Shown: piece after piece, positions 33,729-43,459 of the stretch
Layout of the letters: every line of letters starts with the position of its first letter
Numbering within the stretch: the stretch's first letter is position 1
Translations under genes and position numbers: made by a program
Origin: Thermoflexus sp.
GTDB taxonomy: Bacteria; Chloroflexota; Anaerolineae; Thermoflexales; Thermoflexaceae
Length of the DNA: 64,000 nt
NCBI RefSeq assembly: GCF_034432235.1
Contig: NZ_DAOUCJ010000075.1
Span: 62,001 to 126,000 of the forward strand
Direction: 5' to 3'
The notes under the pieces: generated by a model
What the model was told of the DNA's origin: nothing
What the model saw: only the letters and a program-made list of their open reading frames with translations
Databases searched by the model: none

Positions 33729-33859
33729 CCCGCCGGCCCTGCACCGTGGAAGGCGGAATCTCCTTTTCTCCCAGGTCCTATCCGGAGGCGTGAAGGGCCA
33801 GGCGGGCCGCCTGCAAGGGCCCGCTTGACCGTCCGGGGAAAATCCAGCTGAGAAGAGAA

Positions 33860-35089
33860 ATGAGCCGGATTCGCTTGATTCTGGAACAAATGGCTCATGG
33901 GGGCGAGGCCATCGGCCGTCATGAGGGCAAGGTGGTGTTTGTTCCCTTCGGCATCCCGGGGGAGACCGTGGACATCGAAGTGGTGGAAGATCGGGGCTCC
34001 TACGCCCGGGGGCGGATCCGGGAGGTGATCTCCCCCTCCCCGGCGCGAAGGGAGCCCCCCTGCCCCCATTTCGGGGAATGCGGCGGCTGTCATCTCCAGC
34101 ATATGAGCTACGAGGCCCAGCTGCAATTTAAGGCAGAGATCGTTCGGGATCAGCTGCGCCGGATCGGGAAGATCGAGGACCCGCCGGTGCGTCCCACCAT
34201 CCCCAGCCCCGATCCTCTGGGTTATCGCAATCAGGTCCAGTTTTCTGTAACCCCCGATGGCCGCCTGGGCTTTCAGGCCATGCGCTCCCATCGGGTGGTC
34301 CCCATCACCCGCTGCTGGATCGCCCATCCGATGCTCCAGGAACTGTATGAGGCCCTGGACATCGAGGGGCTGGCCCTGCGGCGGCTCACGCTGCGCTGCG
34401 GCGTTCGCACCGGGGATCGAATGGTGATCTTCGAAACCGAGGGGGATGAGCTGCCCGTCCTGGAGACCGACCTGCGGGTCTCCCTGGTCCTGCTCACCGA
34501 GGACGAGCGGATCATCCCGCTGATCGGGTTGGACTATCTCACAGAAGAGGTAGGCGGTTTCCTCTTCCGCATCTCGGCCTCCAGCTTCTTCCAGACCAAC
34601 ACCGCGATAGCGGAACAAATCGTCCATCGGGTAGTGGAGTGGGCCGATCTGCATGGGACAGAGGCCGTCCTGGATGCCTATTGCGGGGTCGGGCTGTTCA
34701 CGGCGCACCTGGCGCCTTTCGCCCGACGGGTGGTCGGCATCGAAGCGCATCCGGCAGCCGTAGCCGACGCCCAGCATAACCTGGCCCGGTTCCCCCACGT
34801 CGAGATCCGGGCCGGGACCGTGGAGGCGGTCGCGCCGACACTGGAGGAGCCCTTCGAAGTCCTGGTGGTAGATCCCCCCCGAACCGGATGCTCCCGGGAG
34901 GCCCTGGAGGCCCTCCTGCGGCTGGCGCCCCGGCGCTGGATCTACGTTTCCTGCGATCCCGCCACCCTGGCCCGCGACGCCCGCCGGATCCTTGATGCAG
35001 GTTACCAATTGCGAGAAGTGCAGCCGTTCGATATGTTCCCACAAACCTATCACATTGAGACCGTATCGCTGTTCGAGAAAGGGGAGTGA
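33860..35089 (+). CDS. 23S rRNA (uracil-C5)-methyltransferase, RlmD/RumA family
   Basis: A 409-residue class I methyltransferase. An N-terminal TRAM domain (about residues 1-60, GGEAIGRHEGKVVFVPFGIPGE) is followed by an iron-sulfur motif CPHFGECGGCHLQH (C-x5-C-x2-C with a later Cys). Motif I is DAYCGVGLF, VVDPPRTGCS follows, and YVSCDPATLARD carries the nucleophilic Cys. It methylates U1939- or U747-type sites in 23S rRNA, or U54 of tRNA in some relatives. It lies 131 nt after the SpoU gene, making a small RNA-modification pair. Confidence 0.91.
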   Translation: MSRIRLILEQMAHGGEAIGRHEGKVVFVPFGIPGETVDIEVVEDRGSYARGRIREVISPSPARREPPCPHFGECGGCHLQHMSYEAQLQFKAEIVRDQLRRIGKIEDPPVRPTIPSPDPLGYRNQVQFSVTPDGRLGFQAMRSHRVVPITRCWIAHPMLQELYEALDIEGLALRRLTLRCGVRTGDRMVIFETEGDELPVLETDLRVSLVLLTEDERIIPLIGLDYLTEEVGGFLFRISASSFFQTNTAIAEQIVHRVVEWADLHGTEAVLDAYCGVGLFTAHLAPFARRVVGIEAHPAAVADAQHNLARFPHVEIRAGTVEAVAPTLEEPFEVLVVDPPRTGCSREALEALLRLAPRRWIYVSCDPATLARDARRILDAGYQLREVQPFDMFPQTYHIETVSLFEKGE

Positions 35090-35135
35090 GCGGATAAAAT
35101 ACTTTCTGGTTTGGATTCCCTCCGGGGGTTCCCCG

Positions 35136-37121
35136 ATGGGCCGTCGGATCTATCTGGAAGATATCCCTCTGGAGGAAGCCTGGGCGCGCTTCCTTCGAGC
35201 GCTGACAGAGGCCGGCCTGGATGGGCCGTTCCCAGGGGAGCGGGTTCCCCTGGATCAGGCGCTGGGGCGGATCACGGCGGAACCCATCTGGGCCCGGCTG
35301 TCAGTCCCTCCCTATCCGGCTGCGGCGATGGATGGGTTCGCCCTCCGCGCTCAGGATACGATAGGCGCCACCGAAACTCAGCCGCGGGTGTTGCTCGTCC
35401 ACCCGGCCGATGCCGGGGGGGGAGCCTGTTATGTGGATACCGGGGATCCCCTTCCGCCCTGGGCGGACGCGGTGGTCCCGGTGGAGCAGGTGCAATTCGA
35501 CGCAGAAGCCCCTGAGCGGGCCACTCAAATCACCCTGTATCAACCGGTCGCCCCCTGGGCCAATGTCCGCCCGGTCGCTGAGGATATCGCCGCGGCCGAG
35601 CTGGTGCTGCCCGCCAACCATCGTCTGCGGCCCGTGGATCTGGGCGTCATTGCAGCATGTGGTTATGCGGATGTCTGCGTGCGCCGTCAGCCCCGGGTGG
35701 CGATCCTGCCCACCGGGACGGAGCTGATCCCCCCCGAACAGGCGGCGACGCGAGGGGTGCGGCCGGGGGAGATCATCGAGTTCAACTCCCTGGTGCTGTC
35801 CGCTCAGATCCGCGAGTGGGGCGGGCTCGCCACCCGTTTCCCGATCATCCCCGACGACTTCGAACGTCTCCTCGAAGCCACCCAGGAAGCGGCTCGCACC
35901 CATGATCTGGTCCTCATCAACGCTGGCTCCTCCGCGGGGCGCGAGGATTTCACCGCCCGGGTCGTCTCCACCCTGGGCACCCTCCTGGTCCACGGGGTGG
36001 CGGTGCGCCCAGGCCACCCGGTGATCCTGGGAATGCTCCAGGTGGATGGGCGGTCCATCCCAGTCATTGGGGTTCCAGGGTTCCCGGTCTCCGCAGCCCT
36101 GACCGGGGAGATCTTCGTGGAACCGCTGCTCGCCCGCTGGCTGGGCCGCCCGCCCTCGCGGCGACCGCGCCTTTCCGCCGTGCTCACCCGCAAGCTGCTC
36201 TCCCCGCTGGGAGATGAGGAGTGGGTTCGGGTGACCGTGGGACGGGTGGGCGAGCGCTATGTGGCGGCGCCCCTCCCCCGCGGAGCAGGAGTCCTGTCCT
36301 CGCTAGTGCGAGCGGATGGGATCCTGCGGATCCCCCGATTCGTGGAAGGATATGATCAGGGCCAGGTGGTTTCCATTGAACTTTACACCCGCATAGAGGA
36401 GATCGAAGGCACCGTCCTGGCCATCGGCAGCCATGATATGGCCCTGGATCTGATGGCCCAGTTTCTGGCGGAACGGTATCCCGGCCGGAGGCTCCAGAGC
36501 GCGAACGCGGGCAGTCTGGGAGGCCTGATCGCCCTCCGTCGAGGAGAATGCCATCTGGCCGGGTCCCACCTGCTGGATCCCGAAAGCGGCGAATATAATT
36601 TGCCCTATGTCCGCCGATATCTCGCGGGGATCCCGGTGGCAGTGGTCACCCTGGCGCACCGGGAGCAGGGTCTGATCGTCGCTCGGGGAAACCCCAAGGG
36701 GATCCGGGATCTGCGGGATCTCGCCCGGCCGGATGTGCGGTTCGTGAACCGCCAGCGGGGAGCGGGAACTCGGATCCTCCTGGATTATCACCTCCAGCGT
36801 CTGGGCATCGACCCCCGGGCGATCCCGGGCTACGAACGGGAGGAGCTCACCCATCTGGCCGTAGCAGCGGCGGTCGCCAGCGGCCGGGCAGATGTCGGCC
36901 TGGGGATCCGCGCGGCGGCCGCGGCGATGGGGCTTGAGTTCATCCCCCTGGCCCTCGAGCGTTACGACCTGGTAATCCCGCTGGCCCTCTATGAGGATCC
37001 CTGGCTCCAGCCGGTGCTGGAACTCCTGCACGAGGCCCGTTTCCAGGCCGCGGTGGCCGCCCTGCCCGGGTATGATGTCCGGGAAATGGGACGGGAAGTG
37101 GCCCGATTCGCTGGATCGTAA
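35136..37121 (+). CDS. MoeA-like molybdopterin biosynthesis protein fused to a periplasmic-binding-like domain
   Basis: A 661-residue fusion. The MoeA domain (about residues 1-410) starts LEEAWARFLRAL and carries SVPPYPAAAMDGFALRA and INAGSSAGREDFTARVV. It would insert molybdenum into adenylylated molybdopterin. The C-terminal PBP-like domain (about 425-655) contains VLAIGSHDMALDLMA, VNRQRGAGTRILLDYHL and DVGLGIRAAAAAMGLEF, typical of the LysR-substrate/ModE-linked 'PBP_like' domain that senses molybdate or tungstate. This MoeA-PBP architecture is known in archaea, Firmicutes and Chloroflexi. The ATG at 35136 is preferred. It is followed by the Memo gene after 54 nt. Confidence 0.9.
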   Translation: MGRRIYLEDIPLEEAWARFLRALTEAGLDGPFPGERVPLDQALGRITAEPIWARLSVPPYPAAAMDGFALRAQDTIGATETQPRVLLVHPADAGGGACYVDTGDPLPPWADAVVPVEQVQFDAEAPERATQITLYQPVAPWANVRPVAEDIAAAELVLPANHRLRPVDLGVIAACGYADVCVRRQPRVAILPTGTELIPPEQAATRGVRPGEIIEFNSLVLSAQIREWGGLATRFPIIPDDFERLLEATQEAARTHDLVLINAGSSAGREDFTARVVSTLGTLLVHGVAVRPGHPVILGMLQVDGRSIPVIGVPGFPVSAALTGEIFVEPLLARWLGRPPSRRPRLSAVLTRKLLSPLGDEEWVRVTVGRVGERYVAAPLPRGAGVLSSLVRADGILRIPRFVEGYDQGQVVSIELYTRIEEIEGTVLAIGSHDMALDLMAQFLAERYPGRRLQSANAGSLGGLIALRRGECHLAGSHLLDPESGEYNLPYVRRYLAGIPVAVVTLAHREQGLIVARGNPKGIRDLRDLARPDVRFVNRQRGAGTRILLDYHLQRLGIDPRAIPGYEREELTHLAVAAAVASGRADVGLGIRAAAAAMGLEFIPLALERYDLVIPLALYEDPWLQPVLELLHEARFQAAVAALPGYDVREMGREVARFAGS

Positions 37122-37175
37122 TCGATCATCTGGAGCCCGGCGGGGCAACTCCCTGCGGTTAGAAGGAGGATCATC

Positions 37176-38393
37176 ATGGGCGATCCGACACGGTATCCCC
37201 GGCTTCGCCCGGTGGATCTGCGCCCGATCGTTCGCAATGGCCGCCGGTATGTGGTGGTGCGAGATCCCCTCCGGCTCTCGGAACAGATGGTGATGATCCC
37301 GCAACCCCTGGCGCCGGTGCTGGCTCTGTGTGACGGCACGCGGGATCTGCGAGCCATTCGCGCGGCGTTGATGGTGCGCTACGGCGTTCGAGTAGACGAG
37401 GAGGCCCTTCGCTCACTGATCGCCACCCTGGATGAATTGTGCCTGCTGGAGAACGAACGGTTCCGGGAAGCCCAGGCCCGGGCTCTGGAAATCTATCGCC
37501 GGGCCCCCTTCCGCCCGCCCATGCTCGCGGAGGAGGTCTATCCAGAGGACCCGACGGCCCTGCGCCAGCTGTTCCGTCGTTTCGAAGAGGAAGCCCCGGG
37601 AGAGGATCCCGAGGAGGATGGACGCGGACTGGTGAGCCCCCACATCGATTATGCGCGGGGCGGGCGGGTTTATGCCCGGGTCTGGCGGCGGGCCGCCCCG
37701 TTTGTGCGCGAGGCGGACCTGGCGATCATCCTGGGGACGGATCATTACGGGGAGGACCGATCGATCACGCTGACCCGTCAACATTACGCCACGCCCTTCG
37801 GCGTGCTCCCCACGGCCCAGTCGATCGTGGAGGCCCTGGCTCAGGCGCTGGGGGAGGAAGCCGCCTTCGCCGGCGAGCTCCGCCACCGGGGGGAACACTC
37901 CATCGAGCTGGCCGCCGTGTGGCTGCATGCGACACGCGAGGGGAAACCGGTGGAAACAGTGCCCATCCTCTGCGGCCCCCTGATGTCTTTCATCCAGGAA
38001 GACCGGGATCCGATCTCCGATCCGGTGATCGCCCGTTTCATTGAGACCATGCGCGCCGCCATCGCCGGACGCCGGGCGGTGATCGTGGCCGCGGGGGATC
38101 TGGCGCATGTCGGCCCGGCTTTCGGCGGCCGCCCGCTGGATCTTCCAGGGCAGGCTCGCCTGAAGGCGGACGACGAGGCCCTGATCGAACGCATGGCCGC
38201 CGGGGACGCTGCGGGTTTCTTCGAGGAGATCCGGCGGACCAAAGACCGCAACAACGTGTGCGGAGTCTCCCCGATCTACCTCGCCCTGCGTATCCTGGAG
38301 CCCACCACAGGGGAGAAGGTCGATTACGCCCTCTGCCCGGCGGATGAGCAGGGCACTTCGGTGGTTTCCATCTGCGGCCTCATATGGCGATGA
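37176..38393 (+). CDS. AmmeMemoRadiSam system protein B (Memo-like)
   Basis: A 405-residue protein. An N-terminal extension (about residues 1-125, a PqqD/winged-helix-like region with LALCDGTRDLRAI) precedes the Memo domain with LVSPHIDYARGG, GTDHYG, HRGEHSIELAAVWL and AAGDLAHVGPAFGG. In the Memo fold the His and Cys residues bind metal (copper or iron). The partner AMMECR1 and radical-SAM genes of the AmmeMemoRadiSam set are absent from this window. The reaction is unknown. The ATG follows AGGAGG, and the gene overlaps the next one. Confidence 0.86.
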   Translation: MGDPTRYPRLRPVDLRPIVRNGRRYVVVRDPLRLSEQMVMIPQPLAPVLALCDGTRDLRAIRAALMVRYGVRVDEEALRSLIATLDELCLLENERFREAQARALEIYRRAPFRPPMLAEEVYPEDPTALRQLFRRFEEEAPGEDPEEDGRGLVSPHIDYARGGRVYARVWRRAAPFVREADLAIILGTDHYGEDRSITLTRQHYATPFGVLPTAQSIVEALAQALGEEAAFAGELRHRGEHSIELAAVWLHATREGKPVETVPILCGPLMSFIQEDRDPISDPVIARFIETMRAAIAGRRAVIVAAGDLAHVGPAFGGRPLDLPGQARLKADDEALIERMAAGDAAGFFEEIRRTKDRNNVCGVSPIYLALRILEPTTGEKVDYALCPADEQGTSVVSICGLIWR

Positions 38394-39970
38394 GCATTGA
38401 GGTTTCCCTTTTCCCGTTCCTGGCCGGCATGGGGCTCAGCTTCGGCCTCGGGCGGATGCTCCAGGCCCTCCTCCGGCCCTCCCGCCGGCGCCCGGATCCC
38501 CGCATGCTGCTCCTGGTTCTCCTCGCCTTTGCGTTACGGGCGGGTTCCCTGACTGCCCAGTCCCTCTGGCGAGACGAGGTGGATGCCCTGCGGTTCGGGC
38601 GGGATCTCTCGAGGGAGATCGCGGAGGCCTTCCGGCAGGGGGATCGGGCGGGATGGGAACGGCTGGCCGCGATATTGACTCGACCGGGCTTCAATGGGCC
38701 GCTCTATTTCATCGGGCTCTTCCAATGGGTTCGCCTGGCCGGCGATTCGGAATTCGCCCTCCGGTTCCCATCGGTCTGGCTGGGAACCCTGGCGGTGGCC
38801 CTGGGGTTTGCCCTCTTCCGCCGATACCTGCCGGCCCCTGCCGCGCGGCTCACCGCATGGTTCCTGGCGACGGCGCCCTTCCTGGTCTGGTATGGCCAGG
38901 AGGCCAAGATGTATGCCCTCCTGGTGCTCCTCTTCCTGGCTGCCTGGGGCGCCCAGGAGGCCGCCCGTCGGGATCCGCTGGGATGGGTGGAGGCCGCCCT
39001 CTGGCTGCTCCTGGGGCTTTACAGCCATATCCTCTTCGCCATGTTCCTCCCCGCCTTCCTCGCGCTAATCGGGATCCGAAAAGGATGGCCCTGGAAAGCG
39101 CTGACCGGCGCAGCAGCAGCCGGTCTCCTGTTGCTGATCGCGGATCTTCCCCTGCTGCGCTGGCAGATCCATCAGGTGCTCCAGTGGGATGGAGGGATCC
39201 GCCCGATCTGCGGGGAGACCGGCTTTCCGCGGGTGGCCCCGTGGGATGGGCTGGGGATGCTGGCTTGGGGGGCAGCGGTCGGGGTGTGGGGTGGGTTCCC
39301 GGGTTGGGGGCTTCTTCCCCTGAGCGTATGGATGATCCTGGGGGTCCTGGCGGGCCGGGTATCCAGGCGGGTGCGCGGCGTGCTGATACTGTGGGCGTTG
39401 GGTCCGTGGGCCTTGCTTTCCCTGCTCTCCCTCTGCCGTCCGCTCTTCGTGGAGCGCTATCTCATCGCGGCCATGCCCGCCTGGTTCGCTCTGGCGGCGA
39501 TCGGCTGGGAGCGGATCCCGGGTCGCGTCAAGCGGGCGATGGCCCTGGCCCTCGTTCTGGCCCCCATGACGATGGGCCTGTGGGCGCAGGCCGCCATACC
39601 CATCAAGTCGGATTTTCGGTCGGCAGCGCGCATCGTGGCCGCGGGTTACCGCCCGGGGGAGCTCATCCTGTTCCACATCGGCTACATCCAGCATGTGTTC
39701 GACTATTATTTCCGCCAGCCTTACGAAGGGGTATGGGCACCGGCCACCAACTTCCGGACCCCCGAAGGGGGGTATCTGCTGAGGGAAGCGGAGGTGGCGT
39801 CCCGGATGGCGGCCCTGGTGCAGGGCCGGAAAGTGGTCTGGCTGATTTATTCGGAAGCTTCGATGTGGGACGATCGGGACCTGGTCCGACGCTGGCTGGA
39901 CGCCCACGGCCGGCTGACCGGGCGCTGGGTGTTCCAGCAGGTGGAAGTGCGGCGGTATGCGCTCCCGTAA
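38384..39970 (+). CDS. GT39/ArnT-like polytopic glycosyltransferase
   Basis: A 528-residue membrane protein with about 12-13 hydrophobic segments. The first outer loop carries LWRDEVDALRF, where the Asp-Glu is the catalytic site of GT-C enzymes that use polyprenyl-phosphate sugars. WYGQEAKMYALL in the next loop is also characteristic. A short soluble C-terminal domain ends the protein (about residues 400-528). It overlaps the Memo gene by 10 nt. An alternative ATG at 38390 would make an ATGA overlap. A related gene lies at 46881. Confidence 0.78.
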   Translation: MAMSIEVSLFPFLAGMGLSFGLGRMLQALLRPSRRRPDPRMLLLVLLAFALRAGSLTAQSLWRDEVDALRFGRDLSREIAEAFRQGDRAGWERLAAILTRPGFNGPLYFIGLFQWVRLAGDSEFALRFPSVWLGTLAVALGFALFRRYLPAPAARLTAWFLATAPFLVWYGQEAKMYALLVLLFLAAWGAQEAARRDPLGWVEAALWLLLGLYSHILFAMFLPAFLALIGIRKGWPWKALTGAAAAGLLLLIADLPLLRWQIHQVLQWDGGIRPICGETGFPRVAPWDGLGMLAWGAAVGVWGGFPGWGLLPLSVWMILGVLAGRVSRRVRGVLILWALGPWALLSLLSLCRPLFVERYLIAAMPAWFALAAIGWERIPGRVKRAMALALVLAPMTMGLWAQAAIPIKSDFRSAARIVAAGYRPGELILFHIGYIQHVFDYYFRQPYEGVWAPATNFRTPEGGYLLREAEVASRMAALVQGRKVVWLIYSEASMWDDRDLVRRWLDAHGRLTGRWVFQQVEVRRYALP

Positions 39971-40131
39971 AGATCCCATGGCCTTTTCCCCCAAGTCCAT
40001 TCCCGGTGGCCCCTCCGCTCGCGCGCGGATCCCCTGGCAGGGCTTCCACGGAGCGCAGGCTACCTGAGTGGCTCACATTCCATCACTCCCATCGACCAAC
40101 TGATCCGCGCATCCAGCGACGGAGGATCACC

Positions 40132-42372
40132 TCATCCCAGCAACCGAATCAGCAACTGGAGCGACCGCCAGTAGGCGCGGCGGAACGGCCAGGGCCAGTC
40201 CGGCCCGGGGAGTAGCGGAGGGAAGGCGCGGGCACCAGGCTGCCGCCACAGATTGTCCCAGCCGCTCGTATCCCAGAGCAGGTCGGCCCCCGGCAACCCC
40301 GCCGCCCGCACTTTGGGATCCGGGCTCCAGCCGTTGTTCGCCAGGATATTGTCGTGAATCCAGTTCCGCTCGGGGATAGCACCGACATCGAAAACCGTTC
40401 CCTTCGGGAAAACCTGGTATAGCCCAACCACGGCGATGCCCACGGAAGCGTTGTCCCGGATCTCGTTGCCGGTCACCTCGGTCTCATCCGCTGCCATGAT
40501 CAGGATCCCGGTCCCTGAGGGCACGTTCCCCACAATCGCGCCCGGTTTCGCGAAGTTGGGCCCGTTGTTCCGGATGATGCGATTGCCGACGATCCGGTTA
40601 TGGGAGCCCACTTTGGATTCGAGGTTGGGGAGGACGAAGACCAGGACGCCGGCGGTGTTGTCGTGGGCGTAATTGTTCTCCACCGTGATGGCCACCGAGT
40701 TCTCCACCTCAATGCCGCTGACGTTGCCATAGGCCTCGCTATCGCGAATGATGCCGTTGCGGGATTGGCCGATGTAGATGCCGGTGTCCCACGCCCCGGT
40801 GGCCACCACCCGCTCGACGAGGATATCCTCGCTCCCGACGGGATACACACCGTAGGCGCCCGTGTTCTCCGTCACCACATCCCGGATCACGATCCCCCGC
40901 GCCCCCGGCACCACGATCCCGTTGTTGGTGTAGTTGCGCACGATCAGGTTCTCCACGGTAAAGCCATCCCGGGTGGCGATGATGCCATCCCCCAGTGTGC
41001 CCCGTCCGTCCAGGATCGGCCGCTGGCCATCCCGCGAGATCCCCCGCAGGGTGAGGTTCTCCGTCTCCACCACCAGGGCCTCGTGATAAAGACCCGGCTC
41101 GATCAGGACCGTATCCCCTGGCCCGGTTTGATCGAGCACGGCCTGGATCGATTCCCCGGGACGCACCATCCAGGTCCGGGGTTCGCGGTGCGGCTCTGAA
41201 GAGCCTGCCATGCCGGTGTTGAAACGGGCCGCGATCGCTCGCGCCGGGTTCTCCAGACGGGAGACCACCGGCAGGCCCGAGGGCACGGCCTCGGGAACCG
41301 GCGGAAGGGCGGATTCATCCGTCAGCGCGTAGAGGAACGCCACCAGATCCGCCCGCTCCTCGGGGCTTAAGCGGAACGGCTGGATCTTGGCGTCGAGGTT
41401 GGGGAGATCCATCCCCCGCCCGCGGCCGCCGCCGTCTTTGTAGAAATCGATCACTTCCTCAAGGGTGGCGAAGGCCCCGTTATGCATATAGGGAGCGGTC
41501 AGGGCGACGTTGCGCAGGGTCGGCACCTTGAAAGCCCGCTCATCCCGGGGCGAGCCGGTGATCTCCGCCCGCCCGCGATCCGCCGGCATCCCAGGGAGAT
41601 CCGGCACCCCGATCACCCGGAAGTCCGAGGAGCCGAACAGGGGGAGGGTGTGGCATTCAAAGCACCGGGTGCGCCCGGAACGGAACAGGTTCAGGCCGCG
41701 GCGCTGGGCCGGCGTGAGCGCCCCCTCATCGCCTGCCGCGAAACGATCGAAGGGAGCGTTCCGGCTGACCAGGGTGCGCTCGAAGGCCGCGATGGCCTTC
41801 GCGATGTTCTCAAAGGTCACCGCCGAGCCATCCCGCCCCCCAAAGGCCCGGTCGAACCGCTCCCGATACTCCGGGATCGCCCGGAGCTCCTGAACCAGTC
41901 GGTCCGGCTGTTCCGCCATCTCCTGGGGATCCGTCAGGGACATGCGGGCCGCCTCTTCCAGAGAGGAAGCCCGGCCATCCCAGAACAGCCGCCTGAGGTA
42001 GCCCACATTCCACAGGGTGGGGGCGCCCCGGCGCATGGGCTGGCCGTCGGCACCGATGGAGCGTCCCTTCCCATCCGTGAATCCGAGATCGGGATGATGG
42101 CAGGTGGCGCAGGATCGACGGTTATCCCCCGAGAGAAGAGGGTCATAGAACAGCAAGCGGCCCAGCTCCGCCTTCTCCGGAGTCTGGGGGTTATCCGGGG
42201 GAACCGGCATCGGGGGGAAGGGGCGCCGGAGCGCCCCGGTGGCGCCCGGCATCCCATCGGAGAGGCCACCTGGGGGCAAATCCGGGGGGACCGGCCAGAA
42301 GGCCGCGATGAGGAACAGCAGAGCCAGAACCAGCAGCACCCCACCACCCAGGTAAAGTCCGATGCGTTTCAT
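40132..42372 (-). CDS. Di-heme cytochrome c peroxidase (MauG family) fused to a parallel beta-helix domain
   Basis: A 746-residue exported protein. A membrane anchor at about residues 4-24 leads to the di-heme peroxidase domain (about 40-370) with CATCHH near 88 and CFECH near 233, plus MHNGAFATLEEVIDFY near the C-end. After a linker, a right-handed parallel beta-helix of NosD type (about 400-690) contains repeated N-x-I-x-x-N turns such as VENNYAHDNTAGV and EVTGNEIRDNASVGIAVVG. It would reduce peroxide or oxidise a protein or sugar partner outside the cell. The two modules are usually separate neighbouring genes. The ATG at 42372 follows GGAGGGGTGATC. Confidence 0.88.
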   Translation of the reverse strand: MKRIGLYLGGGVLLVLALLFLIAAFWPVPPDLPPGGLSDGMPGATGALRRPFPPMPVPPDNPQTPEKAELGRLLFYDPLLSGDNRRSCATCHHPDLGFTDGKGRSIGADGQPMRRGAPTLWNVGYLRRLFWDGRASSLEEAARMSLTDPQEMAEQPDRLVQELRAIPEYRERFDRAFGGRDGSAVTFENIAKAIAAFERTLVSRNAPFDRFAAGDEGALTPAQRRGLNLFRSGRTRCFECHTLPLFGSSDFRVIGVPDLPGMPADRGRAEITGSPRDERAFKVPTLRNVALTAPYMHNGAFATLEEVIDFYKDGGGRGRGMDLPNLDAKIQPFRLSPEERADLVAFLYALTDESALPPVPEAVPSGLPVVSRLENPARAIAARFNTGMAGSSEPHREPRTWMVRPGESIQAVLDQTGPGDTVLIEPGLYHEALVVETENLTLRGISRDGQRPILDGRGTLGDGIIATRDGFTVENLIVRNYTNNGIVVPGARGIVIRDVVTENTGAYGVYPVGSEDILVERVVATGAWDTGIYIGQSRNGIIRDSEAYGNVSGIEVENSVAITVENNYAHDNTAGVLVFVLPNLESKVGSHNRIVGNRIIRNNGPNFAKPGAIVGNVPSGTGILIMAADETEVTGNEIRDNASVGIAVVGLYQVFPKGTVFDVGAIPERNWIHDNILANNGWSPDPKVRAAGLPGADLLWDTSGWDNLWRQPGARAFPPLLPGPDWPWPFRRAYWRSLQLLIRLLG

Positions 42373-42446
42373 GATCACCCCTCCTCTTCGTCCTGCAGGG
42401 ATTCCCGATCGGGCCGTGCAGATCATCCCGTGGGATCGGCCTCTTT

Positions 42447-42674
42447 TCAGCGATCCGGGGAAGAGGAAGACAGCGTGGGAGGAGGACGGGTGCAGCGGAC
42501 GATCCGTCGCACCCGGCGTTCGAATTCCCGGCGCGGCAGCAACACCCGGCGGCCGCAGGTCAGGCAACGGATCCCGATGTCCGCTCCCACCCGGACGACC
42601 TGCCACTCCGTCCCCCCGCATGGATGGGGCTTGCGGAGCTGCACCACATCATCCAGATGGATCTCCAGCGGCAT
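42447..42674 (-). CDS. DUF951 family protein
   Basis: A 75-residue protein with the DUF951 pattern: VVQLRKPHPCGGTEWQVVRVGADIGIRC, then CLTCGRRVLLPRREFERRVRRI. The three cysteines in HPCG and CxxC suggest a zinc-binding RNA or nucleic-acid protein, but the function is not known. Its start overlaps the end of the HAD hydrolase gene by 26 nt. The C-terminal tail (after residue 62) is unconserved and Ser/Pro-rich. Confidence 0.88.
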   Translation of the reverse strand: MPLEIHLDDVVQLRKPHPCGGTEWQVVRVGADIGIRCLTCGRRVLLPRREFERRVRRIVRCTRPPPTLSSSSPDR

Positions 42675-43299
42675 GATCCCTCTCCTCCATGGGACGCCAT
42701 CCGTTCAACCATTCCTGCAACCGTTGCAAAGCCTCCCGCGTGTCGCGGAAATGGATCCCGCAAAGGCCCAGCGCGCGGGCGGCCTGCACATTTTCCGGCA
42801 GATCATCCACGAAAGCCGTGGCTTGGGGTGGGACCCTCAGGCGCTCCAGAGCCAGAAGGTAGATGCGGGGGTCCGGCTTGAGCAGCCCAACTTCGGCGGA
42901 GATCACCACCGCATCGAAAAGGTCCAGCAGGCCCAGGTGCCTCAGGACCTCCCGCAATCCAGACCAGGCGTTGCTGATCAGGCCCAGGGCGACCTGGCCT
43001 TTCCACTGGCGCAGCGCCTCGACCAGGGGCGCATTCAGGCGATCTCCGGCGAAGAATCGCTGACGCACCTGCTGGATCTTCTCCGGGGATCGGATCCCCA
43101 ACCGTTCCCCGATCGCTTTCCAGAACTCCGGTTCCGGGAGCTCCCCCCGCTGGGCTCGCAGGGAGAGATCGCTGGCGAAGATCAGCCGCTCCAGATCCTC
43201 CACGGCCAGCCCGAGCTCCCGGGCCAGCGCCTCCCGGGGGGAAGGATCCTCGCTGCGCACCAGCACGCCTCCGAAGTCTACGATCACCGCACGCTGCAT
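42649..43299 (-). CDS. HAD-family hydrolase
   Basis: A 216-residue phosphohydrolase. HAD motif I is VIVDFGGVLV (nucleophile Asp8), where the usual second Asp is replaced by Gly (DFGGV), as in the epoxide-hydrolase N-domain/haloacid subgroup. Motif II is LGLISNAWSG, motif III includes the Lys in GLLKPDPRIY, and motif IV is AFVDDLPENVQAA. The cap domain is helical (about residues 15-85). It acts on an unknown small phosphoester. The start at 43299 gives the standard N-terminus. Confidence 0.88.
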   Translation of the reverse strand: MQRAVIVDFGGVLVRSEDPSPREALARELGLAVEDLERLIFASDLSLRAQRGELPEPEFWKAIGERLGIRSPEKIQQVRQRFFAGDRLNAPLVEALRQWKGQVALGLISNAWSGLREVLRHLGLLDLFDAVVISAEVGLLKPDPRIYLLALERLRVPPQATAFVDDLPENVQAARALGLCGIHFRDTREALQRLQEWLNGWRPMEERDHAAGDPSG

Positions 43300-43459
43300 C
43301 CGGGATGTGCCTCCATGGGAAGACTTCCGACGGCGGATATACGCCCGATGAGGATCGCGCGCCTTTCCACCCCCGTTGAATGGCCTGCGCGGGTTTGCGG
43401 TGGAGGACGCAAAACTCAGCATACTCCTTCTCGTCGGGAAGCGGCAACCGGGTTCCTGG

